A stretch of 64,000 bases of DNA. Source: Eledone cirrhosa (lineage: Eukaryota; Mollusca; Cephalopoda; Octopoda; Eledonidae). Positions 24,301-36,499 of this stretch are shown here, piece after piece. Both the position numbers and the translations under genes were made by a program. The notes under the pieces are model-generated. The model ran no database searches. It saw only the letters and a program-made list of their open reading frames with translations, and was not told the DNA's origin. The stretch is from the NCBI GenBank assembly GCA_964016885.1, contig OZ024740.1, positions 2,780,836 through 2,844,835 on the forward strand, read 5' to 3'. Within the stretch, counting starts at the first letter, position 1, and every line of letters begins with the position of its first letter.

Positions 24301-26284
24301 GATAGTTTGCCACACAGTTGGATTGAAAAATGTTTAGAGATTTTCAAAATATCCCCCGTTGTCAGGAGGTTTTTGTCATTCAGTATGAAGACATGGAAAA
24401 CGACACTCCTTTTGAATAGTGAAACAAAATCACTGGAAGCTGGAGAAGTTAATATTAATTGTGGAATTTTTCAGGGTGACTCTTTATCACCGCTTTTATT
24501 CTGCATCGCACTTATACCATTAAGTAAAATGCTCAATGAAACAAAACATGGATATAAAGTCTATGACAAAACCATTAATCACTTGTTCTACATGGATGAC
24601 CTGAAACTATTTGCAAAAAATGATGAACAATTGCAAGGGCTATTATCCACTGTGAGGCAGTTCAGTGATGACATTAAAATGGAGTTTGGACTAGATAAAT
24701 GCGCCAAAGCAACGTTCACCAGAGGAAAGCTGCTGAAAAGTTCAGACATTAATCTTGATCGGGGGAACGTGATAAGAGAACTTGATCAAGAAAAAACTTA
24801 CAAATATCTAGGTGTTTGTGAAGGAGACGGAATCAAGCACTCGACAATGAGGGAAAGGATAAGGAAGGAATGTTACCGCAGAGTAAGAGCAATCTTAAGA
24901 ACGGAATTGAATGCAAGGAATAGGATCGATGCCATAAACACGCTTGCCATACCAGTAGTAACCTACAGTTACAATGTCATCAACTGGTCAAGCACAGACA
25001 TCCGTAGGCTCGATACAAAAATTAGAAAATTCTTAACCATGCACAGAATGCATCACTCTAAGGCAGATATAGATAGAATATATCTCCCTAGGAAAGAAGG
25101 AGGACGTGGGTTAACCCAGTTAGACATTGCGTTGAAAACTGCAACAATTGGATTATCTACATATCTAAGGGAATCACATGATTGGATGATCAAACTCGTT
25201 TTGAAACACGAAAGCATCAAAAGATCATATTCCATTACAAAAGATGCACAAAGATACAATAATGGACTACAAATTTCAGAAGTCCCATTTACTGCTGAAA
25301 TGGAAAACACAGAAAAAGCAAAGCAGGTAAAAGTAACTGCAAAGAAAGAACTGCTACAGAAACTGGCTAAGAAATGGCAAGAAAAGCCTCTGTATGGAAA
25401 ATACCCAGAGCGAGCTAACAATCCTGATGTTGACAAAACTTTAACCCATCAGTGGTTGGCATCCTCTGGTCTGAAATCGGAGACTGAGGGACTGATTATA
25501 TCAGCACAAGATCAGTGTCTGCCAACAAAAAATTACCAAGTCAACATAATAAAAAATGGATGCAGCCCATTATGCCGTGTATGCAAAAAACAACCAGAGA
25601 CCATTGACCATATAATTTCAATGTGCAGTCCTATAGCTCCAACCGAATACCTAAACAGGCATGACAGAGTTGCACAATACATACATTGGATAATGTGTAA
25701 ACATTTTGACCTACCCCATCAAAAGAATTGGTGGGAGCATCAACCACCTCCCATACTTGAAAAAGATCACATCTCAATCTTGTGGAACTTTAGCATCGAA
25801 ACAGACCGAAAAATAGATGCAAATAGACCTGATATAATATTGAAGGACTTTAAAAAGAGGGTATGCCTGCTAATTGATATGTCTGTTCCAATAGACAAGA
25901 ATGTATCTATAAAAACATTTGAAAAATTGAGCAAGTATAAGGACCTGGAAATAGAAATTGGAAAAATGTGGAAATTGAGAACTAAATCAATACCAGTGGT
26001 TGTAGGCTCTCTGGGAATGATACCTAAGGGGTCTAATGACTACTTATCGCAAATCCAAGGAAACCCGCGTATAGGAGAAATACAAAAGATAGTACTAATG
26101 GGAACTGCCCATATACTAAGGAAGATTCTGTCAATATAAGTACATCACAAGTCTAAACACTAAAGATGCATGTGTGAGTATGTATGTTCTTTCTTGAACA
26201 TGGCGGACCTTGTTGTCTCTTGAGGTCACTGGTGGTGACTTGGTGATAACTCGTATGAACATAAAGCAAGATAAATGCAACTGT
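21359..26284 (+). mobile_element. Element B2, full-length family B retrotransposon
   Basis: About 4.9 kb from GGGAAGAAGACGCACAAGG to AAGCAAGATAAATGCAACTG. It has the complete coding region of family B, although broken, and is the reference for the deletions in B1. Its leader has diverged more from family A than the B1 leader has. Confidence 0.85.
22506..26139 (+). pseudogene. B2 polyprotein: Myb-like, RT, zinc finger, RLE
   Basis: The region would code about 1,210 residues. ATG 22506 aligns with the B1 start, but codon 8 is TAA (22527-22529; B1 has TAC). The frame then stays open to 23693 and includes the Myb-like part. Two frameshifts follow, near 23690 and 23758. From 23734 to 26139 an 801-residue frame is fully open, with KNYRPITCLTTMYKML, AWIDYKKAFDSLPHSW, GIFQGDSLSPLLF, LFYMDDLKLF, CRVCKKQPETIDHIISMC and RPDIILKDF...CLLIDM (PD-X14-D). 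The RT-nuclease part could therefore still be translated from an internal start. It shares the domain order of family A, with much lower protein similarity than the leaders show at DNA level. Confidence 0.88.
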
Positions 26285-26288
26285 AATG

Positions 26289-26375
<87 letters not shown>

Positions 26376-26377
26376 TA
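26285..26377. repeat. (AAT)n between B2 and A2
   Basis: Near-pure AAT repeat of about 90 bp, starting with one AATGAT unit. Confidence 0.95.
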
Positions 26378-29300
26378 GGGAAGAAGACGCACGAGGTGAC
26401 GGAGGTCATGAAATCGCTCCCGTAAGTTTTGAATTTTTAACATATTTAAACCATTTGTGAAATAACAACTCTTAGTACAAATGCTACGTAAAGCACCCGG
26501 CTTGAGCCCCAAAACATTCGGACCCAAAATATATTGTTATAAGGCTCAAATATTCAAATATTCAACTTTGTATTGTACACTGTATATCCAAAAAAAAAAA
26601 TGGCTATAAATGGAAGAAGAACCCCCCCTCCTCTCCTCTGGCTACACTATATAGGACAGCTAAACTCACCAACACCAGAAACTAGATACACCACCCACCC
26701 CATCATCTGTGTACACTAAACACAACAGCCAGATAACGACACATTTTCACCTTCACCGCCACCGCTCACTACGGCCATCATTACCACCACTATCCCATCA
26801 CCGCCGCCACCACCCCTTGACTCCGCTACAGCACCATCACTACAGTAATACGGTCACATCACCGCCACCACTGCCTCGGTATCGACATCACCACCACCAC
26901 TGTCTCAGTATCGCTAACGCCGCCAGTCTCCCACTTCCCTCTGCTGGCTGCTACTTCCACATTGTAGAATTCCTACTACTAACAAAGAGGAAGGCATCAA
27001 AATATATAGATAGACTCAAAAGAAAAAAGAAAAAACAAACAACAAAACCAAAGCAGCACAGCAACAACAGCAAAAAACGAGAAAACAAACAGAGAAAAAC
27101 AAAAACAAAAAAAAGAAACCCCCAAAACGTAAAGAAAATAAGAATGAAGAGAGAAGCAGGCGGACGGACAGAGAAGAGGGGGGAAAAAGTAAAACTTAAA
27201 AAACTAAAACTAAGTCAGACATTCGAACACTACATTACAATGAAACTTATGCTTATTCATTTTTGGGGCCCTTTCTGCCTGTGTGTTTGTTTGTTTATGT
27301 GTGTTCGTATACAGCGTGGTGATAATGCCACACAAGGGCCAAGTGGGATGGCGGATCCACAGATGGCTATGTAAACATACATTCGCCAATCCTCGATAAG
27401 AGTGTTTAAATATCGAACATAAACAGTTCGAATAACGGTGAAATGGAGACTAGAACGTCATGTGACAGACTCTTACCCAACAGGTGCCCCCTGGCTCAGC
27501 AGCAGGAACCTGACTGTCAAACAAATACTGCTGATGTTGGAGGAAGGAGAAGAAGGAAAGGGGCCAGAACCAACTGGACGAAAGAATTGAATAGAACTGT
27601 TATGCAATGCTACCTGAAAAGTAACCCCAAGGAGAGGGGCTACAGGAGACGGATGCATAACATCTGGAACGAGATTGGTTTATTTAAATTAGATGAACAA
27701 AAATTGGCCGGGCAGGCTCGGGTAATAAGAACTAATGGGTGGATAAGCGAGCTGGAACTGGAGGTACTGAGCAGAGAGAATGGCTTGGAGATGGCGGGTG
27801 TAGTATGCCAGACAAGCGAGCCGGTGGGAAATGAAGGTGAGGAGGTCCTGAGAACGGAGGAACCACCCGAAGCAGACAATGATCTGAGTACTGAGATAAA
27901 TAATACCTGGAACAGAGATACGGCCACTGAGGAGATGAATGCTGACGGGCTAGGACAAGATTCGGTTGACATCCTAAATTTAGTGGTAGATGAATTGAAC
28001 AATGATAGTGGGAGACCTATGAACCTAAGATTTGTAGACAGGAAAAAGTTAAAAGAAACAACAGCTAAGGTAAACAAAGTCATCCCATACCTTGAGGCGA
28101 GGAGCCTTCACCAGTGCAACAATATCCTCAGAGCAACAGCAAATACGGTGAGGAAACTACTTGGTATAAAAGCGAGAGGAAACAACAGACAAGAAAGAGC
28201 AGAGCCGTGGTGGAAGAAGCGACTGAGTGGGCAAATCGGGGAAATGAGAAATGACATAGGAAAGCTTGAGTCACTACTGAATGGGACACTAAAAAACATA
28301 GACACTGAAAATAGACTGGAAATAAAATACAAAACTAGGAGTAAAAAGCTAAATATTATCATAGAGGAATTGAAGCAACGCATTGTAGCAAAGAGTGCAA
28401 AAATCAGGCGATACGAGAACAGAGTCAGTCAGTATAAACAGAACCGCATGTTCGACAACAACCAGAAGATGCTGTTTGGACAGCTTGAGGGCAAAGAAAG
28501 AGGCAACGACTTGATCCCTGGGGCGGAACAAACTAAAACATTCTGGAGAGGAATATGGGAGCAGGATGTTAGACACAATGCCCAGGCAGGGTGGATTGAG
28601 ACAGTACAGAGGGAGATCGGTGAGCAGGCACAGCAACAGACTGATTTGAGTATCACAGTTGAAACTCTTAAGGGGCAAGCCAAAAAACTAACCAACTGGA
28701 AATCACCAGGCCCAGATGGTGTGCAGGGGTGTTGGATTAAACATCTAACATCCCTCCACCCGAAGCTGACGGCCATGTTCAATGACTGCTTGGTGTCGGG
28801 TGAGGTGCCAGAGTGGTTGACAAAAGGTACCACAGTTCTGATAATGAAAGACCGAATCAAGGGTAATGATGCTACCAACTATAGACCTATTACATGTCTG
28901 CCCGTAATGTGGAAACTGTTGACGAGCATTGTGTCTGAGGAAATCTACCATCACCTCCACACAAACAACTTGTTACCGGACGAACAGAAAGGATGCCGAA
29001 AGAAGTCACGTGGTACAAAGGACCAGTTGCTTATTGATAAGATGGTAATGGGGAATTGCAGGAGGAGACACACTGATCTTGCCATGGGATGGATAGACTA
29101 CAGAAAGGCATTTGACATGGTGCCTCATTCCTGGATCACCAAAAGCCTGGAGATCTTCAGGGTGGCAGATAACATCAGACAGTTGCTAGGCAGGAGTATG
29201 GGGTCCTGGGAGACAGAGTTGACATCAACTGGAGTATCCTTGGGAAGCGTGAAGATCAAGAGAGGTATCTTCCAGGGAGATAGCCTGTACCCTCTGTTGC

Positions 29301-30909
29301 TTGTCCTTGCCCTGATGCCCTTGACCATTATGCTGCGAAAAGTGAGAGCAGGATACAAGTTGGGAAGGGGAGAGCTTACCATCAATCACCTCCTCTTCAT
29401 GGACGATCTTAAGCTCTTCGGGAAAAGTGAGAAGGAGTTGGATGTGCTTGTTGACACTGTCCGTATTTTCAGCAGTGATATATGTATGCAGTTTGGTATT
29501 GGTAAATGTGGACTCATTGTGATGAAGAGGGGTAGGTTGAGCAGAAGTAACGGGATCCAGATACCAACAGGTGAGATGATAAAGGAAATTGACTCTGAGG
29601 AAGGATACAAGTATTTGGGCGTTCTGGAGGCTGATGGCATAAAGAACAAAAAAATGAAGGAATTGTTAAGAACTGAATACATTCGGAGAGTAAGGAGCGT
29701 ATTGAAGTCACATCTGAACAGCAGAAATGCCATAAGCGCAGTAAATTCCCGAGCTGTGTCTATTATTAGGTACAGTGCGGGAATTCTGAGATGGAATGTT
29801 GCTGAACAAAAAGAAATGGATAGGAAGACTAGGAAGCTATTGACTATCTACATGTTCCACAAGAGGAGTGATGTCGATAGACTCTACTTAAGGAGATCTG
29901 AGGGTGGAAGAGGCCTTATCAGCATAGAGGACTGTGTTCAGATGGAGAAAAACAACCTACACAAATACGTGACTGATAGTAAGGAGCCAATGCTCAGAAA
30001 TGTACTGAAGGAGGGGACAATAGGCCAGGGGATGTCCAAGGAGTAAATAACATCAAGGAGGAAGAGCAGCCTTCAGGAAAAATCCCTTCATAGTACCATC
30101 TTTGAGAAAACTGAATTTAGAGATCCACAGACATGGAACTGGTTGAGAAGAGGAGACCTTAAAAAGGCTACAGAAGGAATGTTAATGGCTGCGCAGGAGC
30201 AGGCCCTCAAAACGAAGTGGTTGAAACACCATATTTACAAGGAGGAGGCTAGCCCACTGTGCAGGATCTGTGGAGAGAGAGAGGAGACTGTGGCTCACAT
30301 TGTATCCGAGTGTAAACACCTAGCCCAGACCCACTATAAGGGCTGGAGACATGATGTGATGGGCAGGGTGATCCACTGACACCTGTGCAAAGTAAACAAT
30401 TTACCACATTCTGAGAAATGGTATGAGCATAAGCCAGAGGCGGTGATGGAGAACAATCAGGTGAAGGTGCTGTGGGATTTTAGGATACAGACGGACAAAA
30501 AACTGGAACACAATAGACCTGACCTGGTGGTCGTGGACAAAGAAAAAAGATCGTGCCTGATTGTGGATGTGGCCTGCCCATTCGACACGAGAGTGCAAGA
30601 GAAGGAAAGGGAGAAAATTAACCGATACCAGGACTTAAAGTGGGAGGTAAAAAGGATTTGGAACTGCCATGAAGTCAAAGTGATCCCGATTGTCATAGGC
30701 GCACTGGGGACTATCTCCAAAAGTTTCCAGGGATGGTTAAAGAAAATCGGCCCCTTCACGCTTTTTGGAGCGCTTCAAAAGGCATGCTTGCTGGGAACAG
30801 CAAGAACCCTCCGATACGTCCTGAATATCTGAGGCTGCAGGTAGTGGCTTGATATTCATTCCAACAGACTTTCCAGTTAACTAACATCAATGACTGAGAC
30901 TCAAGGAGT
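26378..30909 (+). mobile_element. Element A2, full-length family A retrotransposon
   Basis: About 4.5 kb from GGGAAGAAGACGCACGAGG to GACTGAGACTCAAGGAG. The leader is 1,065 bp and carries a single copy of the segment doubled in A1. It is highly similar to A1 throughout. Confidence 0.88.
27443..30832 (+). pseudogene. A2 polyprotein, two nonsense codons
   Basis: From ATG 27443 the frame is open for 867 residues and includes the Myb-like region, the whole RT (MGWIDYRKAFDMVPHSW, GIFQGDSLYPLLL, LLFMDDLKLF) and the post-RT domain. TAA at 30044-30046 replaces the GAA seen in A1. A second stop, TGA at 30377-30379, replaces the TGG of IHWHLC. The same frame then continues to 30832 with the finger before, and the nuclease after, the second stop. 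The first stop is shared with element A6. In the GDSLSP motif, Ser is replaced by Tyr. As written, A2 could supply RT but not the nuclease. Confidence 0.88.
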
Positions 30910-30939
30910 AATAACAATAATAATAATAATAATAATAAT
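30910..30939. repeat. (AAT)n between A2 and B3
   Basis: AAC/AAT tract of about 30 bp. Confidence 0.9.
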
Positions 30940-31660
30940 TAGCCCATTATGCCGTGTATGTAAAAAACAACCAGAGACCATTGACCATATAATTTCAATG
31001 TGCAGTCCTATAGCTCCAACCGAATACCTAAACAGGCATGACAGAGTTGCACAATACATACATTGGATAATGTGTAAGCATTTTAACCTACCCCATCAAA
31101 AGAATTGGTGGGAGCATCAACCACCTCCCATACTTGAAAAAGATCACATCTCAATCTTGTGGAACTTTAGCATCGAAACAGACCGAAAAATAGATGCAAA
31201 TAGACCTGATATAATATTGAAGGACTTTAAAAAGAGGGTATGCCTGCTAATTGATATGTCCGTTCCAATAGACAAGAATGTATCTATAAAAACATTTGAA
31301 AAATTGAGCAAGTATAAGGACCTGGAAATAGAAATTGGAAAAATGTGGAAATTGAGAACTAAAACAATACCAGTGGTTGTAGGCGCTCTAGGAATGATAC
31401 CTAAGGGGTCTAATGATTACTTATCGCAAATCCCAGGAAACCCGCGTATAGGAGAAATACAAAAGTTAGTACTAATGGGAACTGCCCATATACTAAGGAA
31501 GATTCTGTCAATATAAGTACATCACAAGTCTAAACACTAAAGATGCATGTGTGAGTATGTATGTTCTTTCTTGAACATGGCGGACCTTGTTGTCTCTTGA
31601 GGTCACTGGTTGTGACTTGGTGATAACTCGTATGAACATAAAGCAAGATAAATGCAGCTG
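30940..31660 (+). mobile_element. Element B3, 5'-truncated family B copy
   Basis: It starts just inside the finger (AGCCCATTATGCCGTGTATG) and runs to the B 3' end. The frame is open to 31516: finger CRVCKKQPETIDHIISMC and nuclease RPDIILKDF...CLLIDM are both intact. It is closer to B2 than to B1 in this region. Confidence 0.88.
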
Positions 31661-31684
31661 TAATAATAATAATAATAATAATAA
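31661..31684. repeat. (AAT)n between B3 and A6
   Basis: Pure AAT tract of 24 bp. Confidence 0.95.
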
Positions 31685-33348
31685 TGTGAATATCAAGAGA
31701 GGTATCTTCCAGGGAGATAGTCTGTCCCCTCTGTTGTTTGTCCTTGCCCCGATGCCCCTGACCATTATACTGCGAAAAGTGAGAGCAGGATACAAGTTGG
31801 GAAAGGGAGAGCTTACCATCAATCACCTCCTCTTCATGGACGATCTTAAGCTCTTCGGGAAGAGTGAGAAGGAGTTGGATGTGCTTGTTGACACTGTCCG
31901 TATTTTCAGCAATGATATATGTATGGAATTTTGTATTAGTAAGTGTGGAGTCATTGTGATGAAGAGGGGTAAATTGAGCAGAAGCAACGGAATCCAGGTA
32001 CCATCAGGTGAGATGATAAAGGAAATTGACATTGAAGAAGGATACAAGTATTTGGGTGTTCTGGAGGCTGATAACATCAAGAACAAAAAAATGAAGGAAT
32101 TGATAAGATCTGAATACATTCGGAGAGTAAGGAGCGTATTGAAGTCACATTTGAACAGCAGAAATGCCATAAGCGCAGTAAATTCCCGAGCTGTGTCTAT
32201 TATTAGGTACAGTTCGGGAATTCTGAGATGGAATGTTGCTGAACAAAAAGAAATGGATAGGAAGACTAGGAAGCTATTGACTATCTACATGTTCCACAAG
32301 AGGAGTGATGTCGATAGACTCTACTTAAGGAGATCTGAGGGTGGAAGAGGTCTTATCAGCATAGAGGACTGTGTTCAGATGGAGAAAAACAACCTACACA
32401 AATACGTGACTGATAGTAAGGAGCCAATGCTCAGAACTGTACTGAAGGAGGGGACAATAGGCCAGGGGATGTCCAAGGAGTAAATAACATCAAGGAGGAA
32501 GAGCAGCCTTCAGGAAAAATCCCTTCATAGTACCATCTTTGAGAAAACTGAATTTAGAGATCCACAGACATGGAACTGGTTGAAAAGAGGAGACCTTAAA
32601 AAGGCTACAGAAGGAATGCTAATGGCTGCGCAAGAGCAGGCCCTCAAAACGAAGTGGTTGAAACACCATATTTACAAGGAGGAGGCTAGCCCACTGTGCA
32701 GGATCTGTGGAGAGAGAGAGAGGAGACTGTAGCTCACATAGTATCCGAGTGTAAACACCTAGTCCAGACTCACTATAAAGGCTGGAGACATGATGTGATG
32801 GGCAGGGTGATCCACTGGCACCTATGCAAAGTAAACAATTTACCACATTCTGAGAAGTGGTATGAGCATAGGCCAGAGTCGGTGATAGAAAATGATCAGG
32901 TGAAGGTGCTGTGGGATTTTAGGATACAGACGGACAAGAAACTGGAACACAATAGACCTGACCTGGTGGTTTTGGACAAGGAAAAAAGATCGTACCTGAT
33001 TGTGGATGTGGCCTGCCCATTCGACACGAGAGTGCAAGAGAAGGAGAGGGAGAAAATTAACCGATACCAGGACTTAAAGTGGGAGGTAAAAAGGATTTGG
33101 AACTGCCATGAAGTCAGAGTCGTCCCGATTGACATAGGCGCACTAGGTACTATCTCAAAAAGTTTCCAGGGATGGTTAAAGAAAATTGGCCCCGTCCCGC
33201 TTTTTGGAACACTTCAAAAGGCATGCTTGCTGGGAACAGCAAGAACCCTCCGATACGTCCTGAATATCTGAGGCTGCAGGTAGTGGCTTGATATTCATTT
33301 CAACAAACTTTCCAGTTAACTAACATCAATGACTGAGACTCAAAAAAC
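31685..33348 (+). mobile_element. Element A6, 5'-truncated family A copy with RT part
   Basis: It starts within the RT just before GIFQGDSLSPLLF and runs to the A 3' end (GACTGAGACTCAAAAAAC). It shares several diagnostic changes with A2, including the in-frame TAA at 32481-32483 and CTTCAGGAAAAATCC after it. A two-base GA insertion in the GAGAGA run near 32715 shifts the finger frame. The nuclease part stays open to 33271. Changes such as IVDV preserved but VPLFGT at the end mark it as more diverged. Confidence 0.87.
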
Positions 33349-33375
33349 AATAATAATAATAATAATAATAATAAT
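33349..33375. repeat. (AAT)n closing the nest
   Basis: AAT tract that on the minus strand also serves as the (ATT)n tail of the LINE at 33376-33990. Confidence 0.9.
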
Positions 33376-33990
33376 GTTTTCTTTATTAACCACAAGGGTT
33401 TACTTAAAGTAGACATTAAGGACAGTACAGGACAATACAGGACGGTACAAATGGGCATTTCTGCGTGTAAAAAAAACAGAGGATGTAATAAAATTACAAA
33501 GAAAAATTCCCCAATAGGGGGGAGACTTCCGAGGGACATTTGTGGAGAAAGCCCATTAAAAGACCACAGTGGCCCTGACCACCAGGACAAGTGCCCTCTC
33601 CCAGTTTTCCACCTTTAATTTACAGACACATACTCAGAGTAGGGCCATTCACTCGGGCCATACTTGCTTCTCTCACCCATCTTTCAACAAAATGCTGGGA
33701 AGAGAGCACTTCCCTCTCCACCCTGATTTTTCTTTTCAAAGCTCTCTTGAGAATGAGGTTTAGCTCCGTGTGACGCGCGAAGCGGCTCGCATTCAGGCGG
33801 CAAGAAAGTATATAAAAATGTTTAGAAAAAAAATTAGAAACAATTGTTTTGAGAAGCGTGTCTAAGCAGGATATTTCTAAGAAGATATGGAAGAACATAA
33901 CCCTATAGAATGACCAAGATATATCGGTGACACCAGATATTGACATGTCGAAACACGCTTTAAACTATATGCCAGTAAAATCTCGGTTAA
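33376..33990 (-). mobile_element. 3' end of a LINE, minus strand
   Basis: Read on the minus strand, an open stretch (33946-33620) ending RWVREASMARVNGPTLSMCL is followed by a 3' UTR with AATAAAG near its end and an (ATT)n tail at 33375. I recognise the coding tail as the C-terminus of an APE-type mollusc LINE ORF2, probably Tx1-like. It is truncated on its 5' side near 33990. Confidence 0.55.
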
Positions 33991-34119
33991 ACAAATAACT
34001 ATGGACAATAAATATGTGTTTCTATCATCAGGGAATATATATCAACAGTTGTTTCAATTCTATTTCTATTTTCACTTAAACATGACATTTCAGAAGCAGA
34101 CGTAAACAAAGTTGTATTT

Positions 34120-34497
34120 TTGAGGAACTGGATTGAAGAATCGATATCCAAGTTATTGTGTAATAAATTTACCATGGCTCGGATATTTTCTTCTGTCAAT
34201 AGAAGCGCCATAACTTTGATAATCCTGGATGATGTGGTTAGGGCGATAGCCACAGCCGAACGGAGCAAAACCCTTAAATACTGTGATCTGTCAGTCAGCT
34301 ACATTTTCCAGCCTGTGGGTTTTGAGACGTTTGTGGTAGTCGGGCTGCTGACTGCGAGTTTCCTCTCTTCGCTGGCGGCTCGCCTAATAGAGGTAACTGG
34401 CGAATCTCGCAAGGGCGCTTGGTTGTTCCAGCACATCAGCCTCGCCATCACCCGAGGAAACACTGTGAGTGTGCTAACTTGCCTAAAAAATCATTAG
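34120..34497 (+). pseudogene. LINE/retroelement ORF C-terminal fragment (copy 1)
   Basis: A 125-residue frame with AERSKTLKYCDLSVSYIFQP, then VGFETFVVVGLLTASFLSSL and AWLFQHISLAITRGNTVSVL. This segment is the C-terminal end of a retroelement ORF that recurs in invertebrate genomes. I cannot name the clade with confidence. Related pieces lie at 34805-34936 and 46785-47012. The RT itself is absent. The open frame starts in the middle of the conserved part, so it is a fragment, not a gene. Confidence 0.5.
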
Positions 34498-34649
34498 AGA
34501 GGTTGCCCAGTACTCCTCGCGAAGTTGCTGTCTTTTGCTCTGGTGTTGGCTCCGTTGTCCAACCATTCCTTTATATTTTCTTTAATATTGCAACATTAAA
34601 GGAATATATCCTTCTGAAAGAATCACGAGCAATTTATAATGTTACTTAA

Positions 34650-34804
34650 GCATTTGTAATGTTATTTATGCATATATTTAAAACATATTTATGTTATTTT
34701 ACTGTAAACGCATATAAGAGAGAAAAAAAGAAGAAAAAAAAAAGAAGAAAAAAAAGAGGGGAAGCAAAAGCAAAAACGATTATCAATTCACTTTTTAATT
34801 AGAT
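34650..34804. other. Purine-rich low-complexity spacer
   Basis: GAAAAAAAG-type runs at about 34720-34780 between the two related C-terminal fragments. Confidence 0.7.
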
Positions 34805-34936
34805 ATGCCCTTATGCTCACTGGCAGCTTACCTAACCGAGGTAACTGGGGATGCTCGTGAAGGCGCTTGGCTGTTCCAGCGCATCAGCCTCGCCATCAAC
34901 CGAGGTAACGCTGCGAGCGAGCTGGCCTGCCTCTAG
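34805..34936 (+). pseudogene. LINE/retroelement ORF C-terminal fragment (copy 2)
   Basis: Reads LCSLAAYLTEVTGDAREGAW then LFQRISLAINRGNAASELAC and TAG. It is the same segment as in copy 1 with different substitutions, and it begins abruptly at 34805. Two separate fragments 300 bp apart suggest independent 5'-truncated insertions or a local duplication. Confidence 0.55.
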
Positions 34937-35390
34937 AGGTTTTCTCATGCTTCTCACGATATCGTTATCTTTTGTTCTAGCAGCGGTTTGTCCACCCCTT
35001 TCGCTTGTCTTTTGTTATTTGTGGTCCTAGATGTGTGTATTACCTGCTTGTGTGTATTAAAAACATATTTGTAATGTTATTTATACAACAGTGAATAAAA
35101 TATATTTCATATTACATATGATAGGTAATATTAAAAAAAAAACATTCTTTCAAATATTGACTTACCAGACTAATGGATACACAGACAGCTATCCCCAAAT
35201 GAAAAACAATGCCTACTATAAACACCAGGCGTGTCCCCATTTTGTTGTTGGTGCGTCTGTTTACTCTGGGTTAGAATAGTTCTTTGAGATCTCCCTTAGT
35301 GTCAACAGCAGTGAAATTGCTGTGGTTACCAGTTAAACATTTATACGTGCTCAGTAAGTTTTTGTGAGTGTCGAGTGGACACACACACAT
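34937..35390. other. No gene seen
   Basis: AT-rich sequence with short open frames only. Nothing repeat-like that I can define. Confidence 0.4.
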
Positions 35391-35596
35391 ATATATATTT
35401 AAACACACATTTTTCACCATCCCTATATACATATATGTATATATATTATATATATATTCTTGCTATTGCTCAATGTGTGTGTGTGTGTAAAGGAAGTCAC
35501 ATATATGCTGACATTTATATGCTTATATATACTAGCAGAAGAACTGCCCTTGGGTGGTGTTTCTGCTAGCATATATAGTGTGTATATTGATATATG
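35391..35596 (-). mobile_element. TA/CA microsatellites and a possible Helitron 3' end
   Basis: TA and TG tracts fill 35391-35530. At about 35530-35575 the minus strand reads ACCCAAGGGCAGTTCTTCTG followed by CTAG and TA repeats, like a decayed Helitron 3' terminus. It could be the end of the large minus-strand Helitron at 36500-40346 if the LTR at 35597-36060 inserted into its 3' UTR. Confidence 0.35.
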
Positions 35597-36060
35597 TGTA
35601 GCGGCCCCTTACGGCTGTGACTCAGAACATATAGGAATTGCGTCCCTTTACGACGGTCGCGACTCCCAGTGGCAGATACGTATAGGAGTTGCATCCCTTT
35701 GTGACGGTCGCGACTCCCAGTGGCAGATACGTATAGGAGTTGCATCCCTTTGTGACGGTCGCGACTCCCAGTGGCAGATCCATGTACTAAATGGAGTTGC
35801 GTCCACCTGGGGACTATATATTTGAGAGCATGAAGCAATTCTCTCTCACTTCCTTCGCCCGCAACAAGAAGAACACCGGCAGCCTAAAGAAACACTTGAA
35901 CCTTACCAAGAGAAGATTTCTGTTCTCCACACACTCCAGTCTGGGAGTTGTGACCAACTGACCATCAACATGTGGTAACAATTATTTATATCAATTTATA
36001 TGACTTCTGTGAAGTAAAACCATGTCACAACACTCACCTGCATTTATTGTCATTCTTGAT
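35597..36060 (+). mobile_element. Probable solo LTR
   Basis: It starts TGTAGCGGCCCC, similar to the TGTAGCG of the gypsy LTR near 1010. It has a TATA box (GGGGACTATATATTTGAG, about 35808-35826) followed by a leader-like GC-richer stretch, and ends within TA repeats near 36060. No coding sequence flanks it. Borders are approximate and no target duplication was confirmed. Confidence 0.45.
35652..35804 (+). repeat. Three 51-bp tandem repeats in the LTR
   Basis: GACGGTCGCGACTCCCAGTG begins at 35652, 35703 and 35754, with units of 51 bp. The unit has several CpG sites and sits just upstream of the TATA box, where U3 enhancer repeats are typical. Confidence 0.9.
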
Positions 36061-36499
36061 AATATATATACACTGATACTAATATCCTAAATATCCAAAT
36101 ATATATGCACATAGATATGATACGTAAATTGACAATATGCACATAAACTGAAAAAAGACTGTGTTACACTTACTTCTGTAATCAGTAAAGTAATCCATGA
36201 TACATTTTAAAAAAAAGCGATAATGGAGATGGAAAAGCGATGAAATTGTTGACGGAAAATGTTCATGAATCTTCACTTGAGAATGTCAATGGGATGCTTC
36301 AAGCAGTGAATTTGAAAATAGATGCTGCTGGTATGAATGAATGAATTACATTTACCAATATGAAGAGTTGACCTTCGCTATATTGTTGTTTTACTGTATT
36401 CACATATAGACTTCTTAAGTTTTTGTAGTGTCCCTTTTCTAGTAGTTAAAAAGAAACTGAAATGCATTTCAACTAAAAGAGAGTGATAGCTGTTTCACA
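36061..36499. other. AT-rich sequence, possibly Helitron 3' UTR
   Basis: No gene. On the minus strand it directly follows the Helitron helicase stop at 36500. Confidence 0.4.

Noticed and set aside
26153..26527. Poly-Ile/poly-Leu/poly-Asn ORFs over AAT tracts
   Set aside because: They are translations of the microsatellite in other frames.
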